Part shown: in pieces, positions 1 to 13,700 of the stretch | How positions within the stretch are numbered: the stretch's first letter is position 1 | Layout: every line of letters starts with the position of its first letter | From: Pomphorhynchus laevis | Lineage: Eukaryota; Acanthocephala; Palaeacanthocephala; Echinorhynchida; Pomphorhynchidae | NCBI GenBank assembly: GCA_012934845.2 | Contig: WNNJ02001417.1 | Location: forward strand, 1-64,000 | Reading direction: 5' to 3' | DNA length: 64,000 nt | Notes under the pieces: model-generated | Databases searched by the model: none | What the model was told of the DNA's origin: nothing | Seen by the model: the letters and a program-made list of their open reading frames with translations, nothing else | Made by a program: the position numbers and the translations under genes

Positions 1-1491
1 TATATGCATTTTTAGATGGATGTAAAATATTATATATTAAAATACATAATATTTAAATATTATATATTTAAATATAATGAGATATATAATGAGATATTAT
101 ATTACCTCATAATATATATTTATAATGTATTAAATGTATTTTTATCTTGAGGTATTACGTGAATATTAATATGTAATAAATCCTTCTAAAAATGCATAAT
201 TATATTTATAATGTATAATATAATATATATTTAAAGTGTATAGATATAATGTATTAAATGTATTCTTTTCTTGAAGAATCTCGTATATATCAATATGTAA
301 TATTTATTTAATATACAGGACAATAAATTCATTTAAAAAAGAATTTTATAAAAATATAATTTTATTTTTATAAAATGCATTTTTTATCTTGTATATTTTA
401 TAAATATTACATATTGATATACACTTGATACGTCAAGTAATACTCTCAGTAATCTACATTATCAAACTATTTTTTTAAATAAGTATCGTTTATATTTTTA
501 TATACATAAAAGAAATAATATAATTAAGCTATCCAAATATATTTTTATGCAAATAGTGTGCGATATATTATTAGTTAAATGCACGATGAACATTAAGAGT
601 TTATCGTACATTAGGGTCTGAACAAACCCGACCAATTTAAAGCATCAGTTTACAGCAAAATACCTGTTGTTGCTAGTAGCCTAATTATAATAACTGTGAC
701 TGCAAAAACTAACTATGATAGTTCTTGTGCACCAATGAGAAACTATTCTAGTTTCTCATTCTAAGCACAAATGGTATTTAGTTTCACAATATTTAGTTAA
801 TTTGTGAAAAGCATCAAATCAAGTAATGGACGAAATTAATAATAATGGACGTACTCTTAGGCAGAGTACCGAGACTTATTAAACATTTAGTTTCATAATG
901 TAAGCAAATAATTAACTTAATTAATCATTATATTAAATAGACCAAATTAATTCATTTTCAAAGTGTTTCTGTCATAGTAATTTCTTTAATTAAATCTTGA
1001 TAATCAAATACCGATATATCACCCATAAATGAAGCCAAAATAGATGAAATTTATAAATGTACAAAGTATTCACTGAAAATTGTTCATATTCAAATTGTAT
1101 TAGTTTATACACGGAGGATTACATTTTACATTTATTCAATATGTAGTTAATTAATTAATTAAATAATTAATTAATTAATATTATTCAATATGTAGTATAA
1201 TCCAAATTTAACTAGAAATGGCTCGACAAAAAGGATTATAATTTTTGCTTAATATTTTGGCATCTTACTTATTCGATACTTGGATGCCCGCTACCGATTT
1301 CTTAGAGCTTACCCCTGATTAGCCACTGCGATCTGGAAATATTAACAAAATCATGGGTAACAAAATCTGCTGTGAGGAGGATGACTTTCTCTTGATTCAT
1401 TCAATCTATATAATATTCTATAAAGTAATAATTAAACTGTTCGAATTTTTTCTTATTTATATTTCATATAATTTGTAAGTTACTGCTTTAG
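1..1491. other. AT-rich sequence, probably PKD2 intron
   Basis: This is about 75-80% A+T, with repeated short AATATA/TTAAAT words and a partly repeated block (about 90-150 and 200-290). I found no upstream PKD2 exon in any frame. It most likely belongs to the intron before the first visible exon. Confidence 0.6.
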
Positions 1492-1734
1492 CTCTGGACT
1501 AAAGGTTGGACATTGTATTATCGAAATCCGTTAATTAATATAATCGAAATTCTTGTTCTTCTGGCTGGAATATTGTTAATCTACAAACGATATATGATAT
1601 ATATTCACTATAAACGTCTATGGAAAATCGATATGAAGAGTCCACTAATGAACGATGAATTAGACTTAATTGCCCAGATGATACAATCTTACAGTAAATA
1701 TTTTGCAATAACATTAATGCTCGTTTGGACAAGG
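1492..1734 (+). CDS. PKD2: PKD2 exon a: S3 and start of S4
   Basis: Acceptor TTTAG at 1487-1491 and donor AGG|GTAAAA at 1734/1735. The exon is 81 whole codons beginning LWTKGWTLYYRNPL. An in-frame TAG overlaps the acceptor, so the coding part cannot start earlier. It carries S3 and ends in TLMLVWTR, the conserved start of S4. Confidence 0.88.
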
Positions 1735-4700
1735 GTAAAAATCTAAATGTTTATTAAATAGTCTTTTAACGCTTTTACAGGTATTTAAATTCGCGCATTT
1801 CAGCAACGTGACTTCATTTATAGCGATAATGTTTAAACAATGTTGGCCTGATATTCTATCGTTCTCCCTTGTATTATTTTTTTCGTTGTCGGCATTCACA
1901 GTATTGGGAATTCAATGGTTTGGTCATCGTTTGCATAGTTATGTAAATTACAGATACGCAATGTAAGATCCTTTCACAATTTTTTGACAATTTTTACCAT
2001 AAATCTTAACTAATATGGTGTAGTATTATTAGATCGGGTACAAATGACGTTCTTTTATCAGTGGCTAAGGCCATATATTGGGTTATATTGTTCACCAATA
2101 GTAATATCAATATAAAATATTATCTTAATATTTTAAAAGTTATATTTATTTAATATTATATTCATTTAATATAAATATTATATTATCAATCCTATAAATT
2201 GATATGCGATTATACTATAATACTATAATATGACTTGCTTAGCCATATTATAAAATAATATGGCTAAGCAAGTTTGTCACTTAAACTTATTATTGGCCAA
2301 TTAATAATTAATTATTTTAATAATTGTAATTTCAAAGTAGCACCCATAATTTAAACTTATTAAACTGGAGTATTTCACATTTTAAATTTATTTTGCTATT
2401 TGAATTTATGGAATTTGCTTTAAGATTAATGTCACATTTTTATCATTTAACGATTAAATAAAATTCTTTGCGATTATTCAAATATATATAATTGATATCA
2501 ATTTAAAATGAAAATCATATTTTATGAATTGACTAATAAATAACAGACGATGTTAAAATAAGGATTAGAGGTCATTAGGATGAACTGCTGCCATGTTATC
2601 AGGTTTCGACCCCTTTTCATTGACCCAACATAGCATGTGTCGAGGATCCCGGAAATTTTAAATTCAATCTTATATTCCAGTGTATAAAATATTTCATATA
2701 ATTTATATCAAGTAAAAATTCAAAATAAAAATTTAAAATAAAAGTCACATTTTTATTATTTAAAGATTAAATTAAATTCTCGTTTTTAGCATTTAATGAT
2801 TACATTAAAAATCCCGGAAATTTTAAATTCAATCTTATATTCCAGTGTATATAATATTTCATATAATTTATATCAAGTAAAAATTCAAAATTAAAATTTA
2901 AAATAAAAATCACATTTTTATCATTTAAAGATTAAATTAAATTCTTTGCGATTATTCAAATCTACCGTTGAACATTTTTATTTAAAAGAAAAATAAGTCT
3001 TTGCTAAACTTATATTTTTCTAAATTTTATATTATAAAATCATCTAAAGTTGACAATCGAAATCACTAGCTTTTTAAAATTTCAGCTTATATGAATACAT
3101 ATATAAATCAATACAAATACAATAATATATATACATGAATACGCTTTTTGTGCGGTAACGCTTTTCGCACAAAGTACTAATGCTCTTTGGAATTAAATGA
3201 GATTCAAGACAGCGTACAATACAAATTTTTGATTTATTTTGACAAATCCGTACGTCGTCATTCAAATAAATACTTTAATTTTTAATTTATTCCGCGCATG
3301 CTTTTTTTAAATTGAAGAGTAGATACAAATAGCCGTTGAAAATTGTGGAAAGAAAATTTTCACACAATATTTGGAATAAGATTTGCATATTTTGTTGATT
3401 TGTTAAGCAATTCACTTTTGTAAATGTTGAACAATGAATATTAAAGAGGTATGTTGGTTTTGCAGAAAATAAAAGATCACATATTGCATCATATTTTTAC
3501 ACTTCAAGATTCTAACTAATTATTTTATATAATCAGATTAAAATAATGCTAAATAAAATTTAAATAATTAATATTAAATAAATAATCGCAATATAAGATT
3601 TTATATAATTTATATCAAGTTAAAATTGATATTTAAAATAAAAGTCAATTTTGATGAACCGACTTATAAATACAGACGATGTATAAGAATAAGGTTTAGA
3701 GGTCATCAGTAGGAACTGCTATGCTATCAGGTTTCGTCACCTATTCCTCAACACAAAATAGCAGCAGGCCAAATACATGCTAATAACGTATTTACTCTGA
3801 TAAAATTTAAATATGTCATATTTATTTTAACTCTGGTAAATATTAAGAATAAGGCTACCTTTATAAATTTGTTTGCTTATTAAATAAAAACTGTTAGAGT
3901 TAAATACACATGTATCATCAATATATCGAAACATATATTTCATATATTTATATAGTTTAGATTTAGTTTTTACACAGTTATGAACAAATTCATATTCAAT
4001 AAAGCTTAAAAACAAGTCAGCTATAATTGGGCTACTATTACCACCCATTGGAACACCTTTTACTTGTCTAAATGTCCCTTCTTTTAAATAATTTTGATTT
4101 ATCAAAATATTTAAGGATTCTATTAATTCAAATTTATCCATATATTTATATTTATTTGATGGTTTAATTTTTGTTGTTCTAGTTATTATAACATATATAT
4201 GTATATCTTTTTCCGAATATAAGATTAATTAATTTTACTAACGCTTCTTTAATATCTACTAAATCTAGATTTGTATAAAAGCGTACTAAAATCGTATGTA
4301 TTTATATTTTGAAAATTTATTCCTTTTGTCTGTTCTAAAAATTCTTTTGTAGAATTAATACTGAAATAGTGTTTTATACCAGTATTAATTTCGATTACCT
4401 TGCAATATTTTTTAAAATGTGCTTTAATTACTTTAAGTATTTTATTCATATAGACAGAGAGTGGTTTTATATCTTACAGTATATATAATATAGACAGAAA
4501 GTGGTTTTAATGTGCATTTAAAGTATCATAAAATTTGTATCAAATTTATATCTTGCAGTTATATTTATTTAAAAATAATATATTTAATTTTAATAAATAT
4601 AATTATACGGACATAAATTTATACCTATCAAATATATTCTTATTAAATTTGTATATTATAATTTAGTATAATACGATGAGATTCGAAAGCTCCTATAGCT

Positions 4701-7700
4701 TGGGAATAAATCGAAATATTACAATTTTCAGAAACTATCAATATTTGTGCGATAAAGCTAAATCGTGTATATCAAATTGTTACAATTTACAATTTTATCT
4801 ATGCTGAGTAACTTATAAAGCCATTTTTCTCAAAATATAATCAAAATATTATTTGATTAAACCCATATGGATGAGTTCCTGATTCGTATATTCTTAATTC
4901 TATTATATCCCATTTATATATTTCTCTTATTGCATTATATTGTATTCATTTATACTATCAATTATATATTTCTTTAATTGATTAATATTAATCAATATTA
5001 ATAATTGATTAATATTATATAATATATTGTAGATTAAGATTATATTATTAAAGTATATTAATTATTAAATTACTAAAGCTATTATATGAAATAATAGGAT
5101 GAAGTGCTTTACTCAAAATTACTTATTTAAACGGAGCAAGTTATATTTAATGAATTGCTTATACACAATTATATATTAAAAAGTGAATATTTTGAATAAA
5201 AATAAACTCACTTTTAAATAATTATTTAATTACGTCTAGACATTATTTATTATTTCTCAAATTCGTCAAATGTGCTATAAAGATAAATTTATCGATGTTG
5301 TCAATTTAAATTAAAGTTAATTTAAATTAATTTAACAATTAATTTAAAATATTGTGAATAAATTTGTTACTAAATAGTGTCAATAAATTAACAATAAATT
5401 AATTTTTAATTAATTATTTAATTAATTAATTTTAAAAAATTAATTTTTAAAAATATTAATTTTTAAAATTAATTTTTAAATTAATATTTAAACAATTAAT
5501 TAATTTTTAATTAATTATTTAATTAATTAGTATTATTTGTGCAATTATTAAAATAATGCTGGACCCTCTAAAATAATTATTTTTCTAATAAATCAGTTTA
5601 GGAACGAAATTAGAAACGTGGTTGCTAGCGTAAAAACTTGACGTAACGTGGAAAATCCTAAAAAGGAAACCAACGCGGGGGTAGGCGAAACCGGCGCACC
5701 TTAAGAGTATTAAAGCGGCAGGACTTTTCACAGTCGCCGAAGTAACTGTGAAAATCTTGTTTAAAAAATAAAATCAATTTTAAATATGTGATTCTAAATA
5801 TCAGTGTTACGTCTAGACATTATTTGTTATGATTTCTCAAATTCGTCAAACGTGATGTAATATTTTGATAAATTAGTGAATTGGTGCAGCTGATTGCGAA
5901 TGCATCAAAAATACAAAGTGTTTTTATTGTTCAGGTTTACTTTGTTTCGAATATTAATTGGAGACGTCGAACCAAATCACCTGTATTCAATAAGGCCATT
6001 GATGGGTGCTATGTATTTCTTTGCTTATGCTGCAGTCGTGATATTTCTACTGCAAAGCTTATTTCTAGCCATTATTAATGATGCATATCAGTCTATTCAA
6101 GCAATTAGCTACTTAGATCTTGAGCCGGAATATGAAATGACTTTTCTTGATGAAACAGAAAAACTTCGAAGGCAAGTCTTCAATCTAAAGCTTTAATACA
6201 AATTTTTGATTTACAGTTAGGAATACTTAAATGTTGATTATATAGAAAAGCTTTGAGCTGCTTTTGAAATGGTACGCCGTTGTGAGAGTAATATAGGAAT
6301 ATATGACAATGATTATTTAATTAATATTTAATTATTAATATTTAATTATTAATATTATTTAATTATTAATTACTGCGAGTTCAAATAAATTTAATTTTAA
6401 TTCATTATTTTCCTAATTTTAAAAAATTAGGATTTTTAAAACACACATTTTTATTCATTTTTAATTATCTGTAGACATCTAAGAGACCAGGTCATGGTCA
6501 AAGAAGAAATATCAAAACTACAGCAGATGCTGAGCAATGAACTGGAGAAAGAAGATAGCGACGCGGTTGGCTTGAGATTGAATGAACTTTTACATGTAAG
6601 TATATATCGAAACACTATTATTAATAGCACCATTTAAGGCTATTCTATATCATTCTCGTGCTAAAAAACCGTAGGCAATGTGTTTGGCACGAACACAGCG
6701 TTAAATCGGTTTTATTTTATCTAAAGTAATCTAAGATTACGTTATTTAAGATTATCTAAAATAATCTTATTTTAAGATCATCTTTAAGATTATAAAACTA
6801 GATTATCTTAACGCATCTTATCTGAAATGATAAGATGACAACAGAATTACTAATAAATCCAGTTTACAAAAGTCACTTAATGTCAATAAAAAATTAAGCA
6901 AAATATAAAAAAATCAAAATTACAGTTTTAGTGCTATACGTTGAACTCTATCAAATGCTATTCTCTTTGCTGCTCTTATTTTTTACAATTTGAGATGAAA
7001 AAATATGTCTAGACAATTTCGAAATACCGTTATTAAACAGGTCACGCGTTTATTTATTATTCATTTGGCCTTCAAAGACAAAATTATAAAAACCAAGAAT
7101 CAAGGATCTTTGTGCACATGTATCACATAATAGACATTGTGCACATATTATTATCTCAAAAAATAAACAAAATTATTTATTAAAAACTTATTTATATAAA
7201 TTTGTATTAAATTTGTATTAAATTTATTAATTAAATGAAAAAGTAATTAAAACATAATGTATGAATTGAGTGGTTTCCTTCTTTTATATTACTTTTAAAT
7301 ATTACTGGTGCACAAAATTATAAATTTTGGATTACGAATGCATTAAAACGCTTTACATTTTAAATAAAAATTCGTTATTAAATAAAAATTCGAGGAAGAA
7401 TTTAGAAGCAAAATACTTTCCTTCTAATGTTGACTTATGAAGCTTTATTAGTTTAAATATAATCGAAGCTTATGATTGTGTAATAGACGATTGCTTTAAT
7501 TGTCTAAAATCATAGATTTACACAATGAAAGAAGTATTATATATTCGTTTAGATTTCTAAAAGTAAGTAAAAATAGATATTTGAGAGGATGAATATTATA
7601 AAATCAAATCAGCTAATTGAGTTTATGTATTTAATAAAATAATAAAATAAACAAAGCATAATAATGCTAAATCAAAATTTAATAATTAAATAATAAAATT

Positions 7701-10700
7701 AATAATTGTTTTTAGATTTTTATAATTTAAATCAAGTTAAAATAAAAAATAAAATTTAAAATAAACGTCATTTTTATGAATTGACTAATAAATAACAGAC
7801 GTTGTATCAGAATAAGAATTAGAGGTCATCAGGAGGAACTGCTATGCTATCAGGTTTCGGCCCCTAACTCCTCTACCCAACATAGCAGCGGGGCCAAATA
7901 CATGCTAATGATGTATTTTCATCTGAAATACGTTATAAGATTTTTTATAATTTAAATCAAAAAAATTGAAATTTAAAAACACGAACTAAATTGAGATAAG
8001 CACAAACTAAATTAAATGCATTTATAAGAAATTAACTTTGACGATAAATTCGACTAATCAAAATCATTAATATTTAAAGATAAAAAATCATTAATAGTTA
8101 AAGGATACTTATCTAGGTAATGCATGCAAGACATAATAAAATAAAAAAAATATTTCATTAAGGAAATTATTTGATTAATTATTTGATTAACAAATTTAAA
8201 TGATTATAAAAATTATGAAAAAATAATTATTTCATTTAGGTAATTAGTTGGTGAAATAAACAAACTCAATTGCTAAAAAAATTAAAAATTATTATTATTT
8301 CATGAGGTAATTGCTTGAATTGAATAAACAAATTAAATTGTTTATAAGAATTAAGAAAAAATAATTATGTCATTAAGGTAATTATTTGATTTGAATAAAC
8401 AAATTAAATTGTTTATAAAAATTAAGAAAAAATTATTTCATTAAGGATTTCATTTGATTTAAACAAAATTAATTGTTTATAAAAATTATAAAATTAATAT
8501 AACTTATATCAAGTTAAAATTTAAAAGTTAAAATTTAAAAAAGTTAATTTTTATGAATTGACATTAAATTGAATTGACATTAATCAGTAATTATTTGATT
8601 TGAATAAACAAAATTAATTGTTTATATAAAATTAAACAAAATATTATTTAATTTAGGTAATTATTATATTATATTATTAAACCACTAGACCTTACAGATC
8701 GGGAGTTACAACATCAAGAAGACGAAAATAAAGTCAAATCAAAGTGAAGTAGCAAAATGAGTCCAGGACAATCGATTCTGAGCCACCATTTCCAGTTCTT
8801 GTCTCCATCTTCTTTTAAATCTCCGCCAGCCAATGTTTGAGTAGCTGAATAGTATTTTCTTGGCATCGTCTTCGATCGTTCTCTTTAGATTCTTACGAAC
8901 ACCGCCTCTGGGGCGTCGCCAGGATTCTTCCGGGTCCAAGTACAGAGATAACTTTGGGAGTCTATCTCTTTGCATCCGAAGTACATGGCCAAGATAGCGC
9001 AGTCTATTTTTCCGAATCAAATCAGACACGGAGACGTCGAGTGAACATCGAGAATACACTTATGCGTTCGATACATGATCGAGTGGATTGACTTTTGCAA
9101 TTCTACGTAGACATCGTCGCTCAAAAACAGCAAGTTGATTATTTGTTGTAAGTTTTTCAGGCCAGCACTCGGATCCATACAGTAGTACTGGACGAACAGT
9201 AGACGAATATGTTCGGATCTTTGTTTTAATATATACATTATTATCACGCTAGAGGGAGTTTAGACGCGAAAAGGCGAAACCAGCCTTTATTATCAGGCTT
9301 CGAATGTCGTAGTCACATCGGCAGCCTACGGAAAACACTGATCCAAGATAGGTGAAAGATTGTACCTGTTCAATAGTTATACCATCAATAATAACTGAGC
9401 ACGGAGAGGAGTTTATGGCGAGTAGTTTACATTTCGGTAAGTTAAAAAATAACCCATATTTCTTTGCTGTCTCGCCTATGCGGGTTGCTGTACGTTGCGC
9501 ATCCTCAAATGATTCTGACAGTACGACTACATCATCCGCGTACGTCAGATCAGAAAGCAGCATATTGCTCGGATGCAGGCGTATACCTTCACTGTGCAGG
9601 TCGAGCGTTTCCCATAGGAGATGATCGATGAGAATGTTGAATAGTTCTGGTGATAGTACTCCCCCTGTCGAACACCTGTACTGACAGGAAACGGAATTCC
9701 AGTACAACCGTATTCGCGCACGACTGACACAGTATTTTCATACATTGCACCGATAAGTTCACACAGGTGTTTAGGAATGCCTAAGGTATGGAGGAGCTTC
9801 TAGATGAATAGTCGATTAACTTGGTCAAACGCCGACTCGAAATCCAAAAATAGTAATATTAACGGTTGTTGATACTCTTGACGGACATCCATCAGAACGC
9901 GAAGGGTGAATATATGATCAATGCATCCTCGATTTGGTCTAAATCCAGCTTGATTTTCTCTTGTTTGAATTTGCCGTAACGGCCTGATTCTGTTCAGAAT
10001 TATGCCTTCCTTGATTTTATATACTACAGGTAGGAGAGATATGGGTCAATAATTCGAGCATAATGAAGCATCCCCCCTTCTTCAGTATTGGAATTATAAC
10101 TGAAGTTTGCCAGTCCATGGGAACCTGATTGTGATTCCAGATACATTGGAACAAATCGGTCAAATATTTGACAACTTTAGGACCACCATATTTGAGAAAT
10201 TCTGGATGTATTTGATCATGTCCCGCAGATTTTCCGCATTTCAATGTATTAATTATTTGACTGACCTCTATACTTGATGGGGGTCGCCGTCGATTTCTAA
10301 CACTTCTGTATGCATAGTACATACTTGGCGACTCCAGGATTTGTCATTACTACATAAGTTTGTTGAAGTGTCTGTCCTCTTGTAGAGATTTGTAAAATGA
10401 GCTCTCCAGCGTTCTAACCGTGCAGACTTTTCGAATATTTTATGTGACATATCGATATTCCACAACCCTGTGACTCCACTCTGCTGTGTAGGTGTGTAGT
10501 ATCTTCTTATGAGACCAAAGAACTTACGCGCATTACCATTGTTAGCTGCCTTTTGGGCTTGGTTTGAAAGTTTTGTCCAGTATTCCTCTTTATCATGACG
10601 TATACTGGCGCGTAATTTGCGAGTAAGAGTGGTCGTCTTTACGTTATTTCCTGCAGCCATGCTTAACTTTCTTTGTTCGGAGATCATTATAGATGTTGCA

Positions 10701-13700
10701 CTTATTCAATCGTTCCTACGACTTTTGCGATAAGGAAGAATATTATGAGCCGAAGAATATAGTGCGTTCTTGAGTGTTGACCATCGTTCACCAATCTGAC
10801 AAACATCTTCATTTCCATCCGATACTGGTAAAAACTTAAACTCAAGCTTGCGTGATACACTGTCAATGAATCTACTACGCATGTAGTCGTTTTTTAGTAG
10901 CCGTACTTCTGGTTGTATTAACTTTGACCTTTGTGACTTGGGTTTGAATGTTGCTTCAATATCCATTATTACTAGCGAGTGGTCTGTAAATACATCAATT
11001 CCCCGATACGAACGGCAGTTTGTGATGGCTTTTCTACACCGTAGACGAACCAGAATAAAGTCAATTTGATTGCGGTCTTCGCCGTTAGGATATGTCCATG
11101 TTACTAGATGCCGTTTCCGGTGCTGGAAGCAAGTGTTCATAGCTATCAAACGATGCATGCATATCAAATCAAGCAGTTTGTTACTGTTTGCACACATTTT
11201 GCCAATTCCATGTTTTCCAACAAAAGGTGCGGTCAATTCACCTGACCTAAGTTGAGCATTGAAGTCGCCGGCGACCACAAGAAAATCACGTGAGGGAATT
11301 GTCAGTAGAACTTCATCAAGTTTCTGATAAAATTCATCAATTTTTACAGGAATCGTAGCATTTATTGGGCCATATGCACAGATGACACTCCAGTATGAAT
11401 TTTTGCCTCTCAGTCGTACAGAAGCTAATATGTCGCTAACTGGTGTAAAAGCCGGCTCGTTGTTTCTCAATATCTATTTATTCTATCGACCTGGATCATG
11501 TCATCCGTCTGACTCTTTTTTCTGTGAACTGTCAAACTTACTTTCTTTCATCTTCCTCTCCGGTTTACCTTGCGTTGTACTAGGTGATATAAATGTTCGC
11601 TTAGACCGTCCTTGTGATTCCAATACCCTAAAGACGATTTCTACATTTAACGATCATGATTTTCAAATCATGTCTCCTCATTATTCTTTTGCTACCCATA
11701 TTCTTGGCGGTACCCTCGATATTGTTGCCCTACCTACGCGTCTTGCCTTGTCTTCTTCATTGTGCATATCTGATCCTGCTTTATCCGACCACTTCCTTGT
11801 TACATGTTCTCTCCCTTTGTTAAAAATCAATGTTCCTGCGAAAATTATCTCGTGTCGTTCTTGGAAATTCCTCGACTTTTCCCTTCTTCGCTCTCATATT
11901 AACCGCTCTCCGTTAATGTATCCTTCTTCTATCTACCAATCCCCTAATTACTTATGTACCCTCTTTGACAATGTATTTTGCTCTATCCTCGATAAAATTC
12001 TTCCTCTTAAAACTTTTGTTCAATCACGGCAAAATCTTGCAACATGGTTCGACTCTGAGTGTGTGACTTCAAAACGCCTCCTGCGTCGTTCTTTCAGAAC
12101 TTATCATCGTTATCTCAGACTATCTTCAGAACTCGATTCATCCTTTTATCGTAACCAATTCTTTGCTCTTCGTCGTTCGCATAGGCAACTTCTGCGTTCT
12201 AAGGCACATAGTTTTTGGCGAAGCAAACTGGCTTCCGCTAATGACTCTCGAACTAAATGGAAAACTCTTAATTCTCTACTTTCTCGTTCCTCTGTCACCT
12301 CCACTCTTGATCCTTCTCAATTCTCCGATTACCTAATTTCAAAAACTGTTTCTCTAATCAATTCGATCATCGCCCTTCCACAAATTTAATGTATCTCGTC
12401 TGTTCGTATCCCTGAGCTCTTTTATCTACTTGCGGTATCTGAAGATGAGGTATCTTGCCTTCTTATTTCGTTAACTTGTAGGTCCTCTCCTGCCGATCCC
12501 ATCCCTACTCGAATTCTCAAATTGTTGTCAACAGAATTCACACCTTTCCTTACCAGCCTCTTTAACTCGTCAATAGTGAATGGAATATTTCCTGTCCTTT
12601 GGAAACCGCCCAGTGTTCGTCCCCTACTTAAAAAGCCCTCTCTTGACCCCTCTCTTCCTTCATCTTATCGCCCAATATCAATTCTACCAACCTTATCTAA
12701 AATTCTTGAACACATTGTCTTAGATCAGATAAACAAGTATCTCTCTTCATCGCAGCTCTACCCTTTTTTCAATCTGCTTTCCGCTCCAATCATTCCACCG
12801 AACTAGCATGTCATAAAGTATTTTCTGATCTGCTCTCCGCTCGTGACAAAGGACTGTGTAGTGTGGTAATATCGCTCGATCTTTCATCTGCATTCGACAT
12901 TGTCGATCACGAAATCCTTCTTTTTCGTCTTCGCTATCACTATGGTTTCTCTTCGTCCACCTTGGCTTGGTTCTCTTCGTATCTCTCCGATCGATCATTT
13001 TCCGTCCATTCTAATTCAATGTGTTCTCCTCTATCTTCTCTCTCTTGTGGTGTACCTCAAGGTTCTGTACTTGGCCCTATTCTATTTACGCTTCTTCTTG
13101 GAGATTTATCTTGTATAACTAGTAAATTCTGCTTCAGGGTAATGCAGTACGCTGATGATATACTTCTTTATTCTCATTCGTCTCCTCATTCCCTAAGCAA
13201 ACTTTTCGTATCCACATCTAATTGTCTTCATGCTCTATCAGAACATCTGATTTCTTTGCGCATGTCCCTAAATCCTACCAAATCTAAAGTGTTATGGATT
13301 TTTCCCTCCATTGTTTCTGTTATTCCTCCATCTCTGTATCTTCAGACCACAATTATTCCTGCTGTAGATAAACTAGTATTTCTAGGTATTCACTTCGACA
13401 ATAACCTGCATCTCGATCCCTTCATTCGTGATAAAACTAGGTCTTCAAATCTTCTTCTCCGTGATATTCGTCTCGTCAGAAATTCTCTAGATTTTAGTTC
13501 TTGTAAATCTCTTATTTCCTCCCTTCTTTTCCCACGTATTGATTACTGTCTTAGCCTTCTCGTTTTCTCTTCAAAGTCATCCCTTAAACCTCTTCAACGC
13601 CTCATTAACACTGCGGCGCGCATCCTTTTTCGACTTCGTAAATTCGATCATATATCTGCCTATTCATCAAAACTTAGATGGCTAAGTATTGAACATCGCG

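Noticed and set aside
1200-1480. Possible further PKD2 exon upstream of 1492
   Set aside because: All three + frames carry stops and no polycystin motif; the TAG inside the acceptor fixes the exon start at 1492.
3074-3265. 63-codon minus ORF in PKD2 intron 2
   Set aside because: Low-complexity Tyr/Ile-rich composition from AT-rich DNA, no motif.
7800-7900. Canonical hammerhead ribozyme in the dispersed repeat (CTGATGA and CGAAAC boxes on the minus strand)
   Set aside because: The boxes are in an order that leaves no room for stems I and III; only the pseudoknot pairing is supported by covariation.
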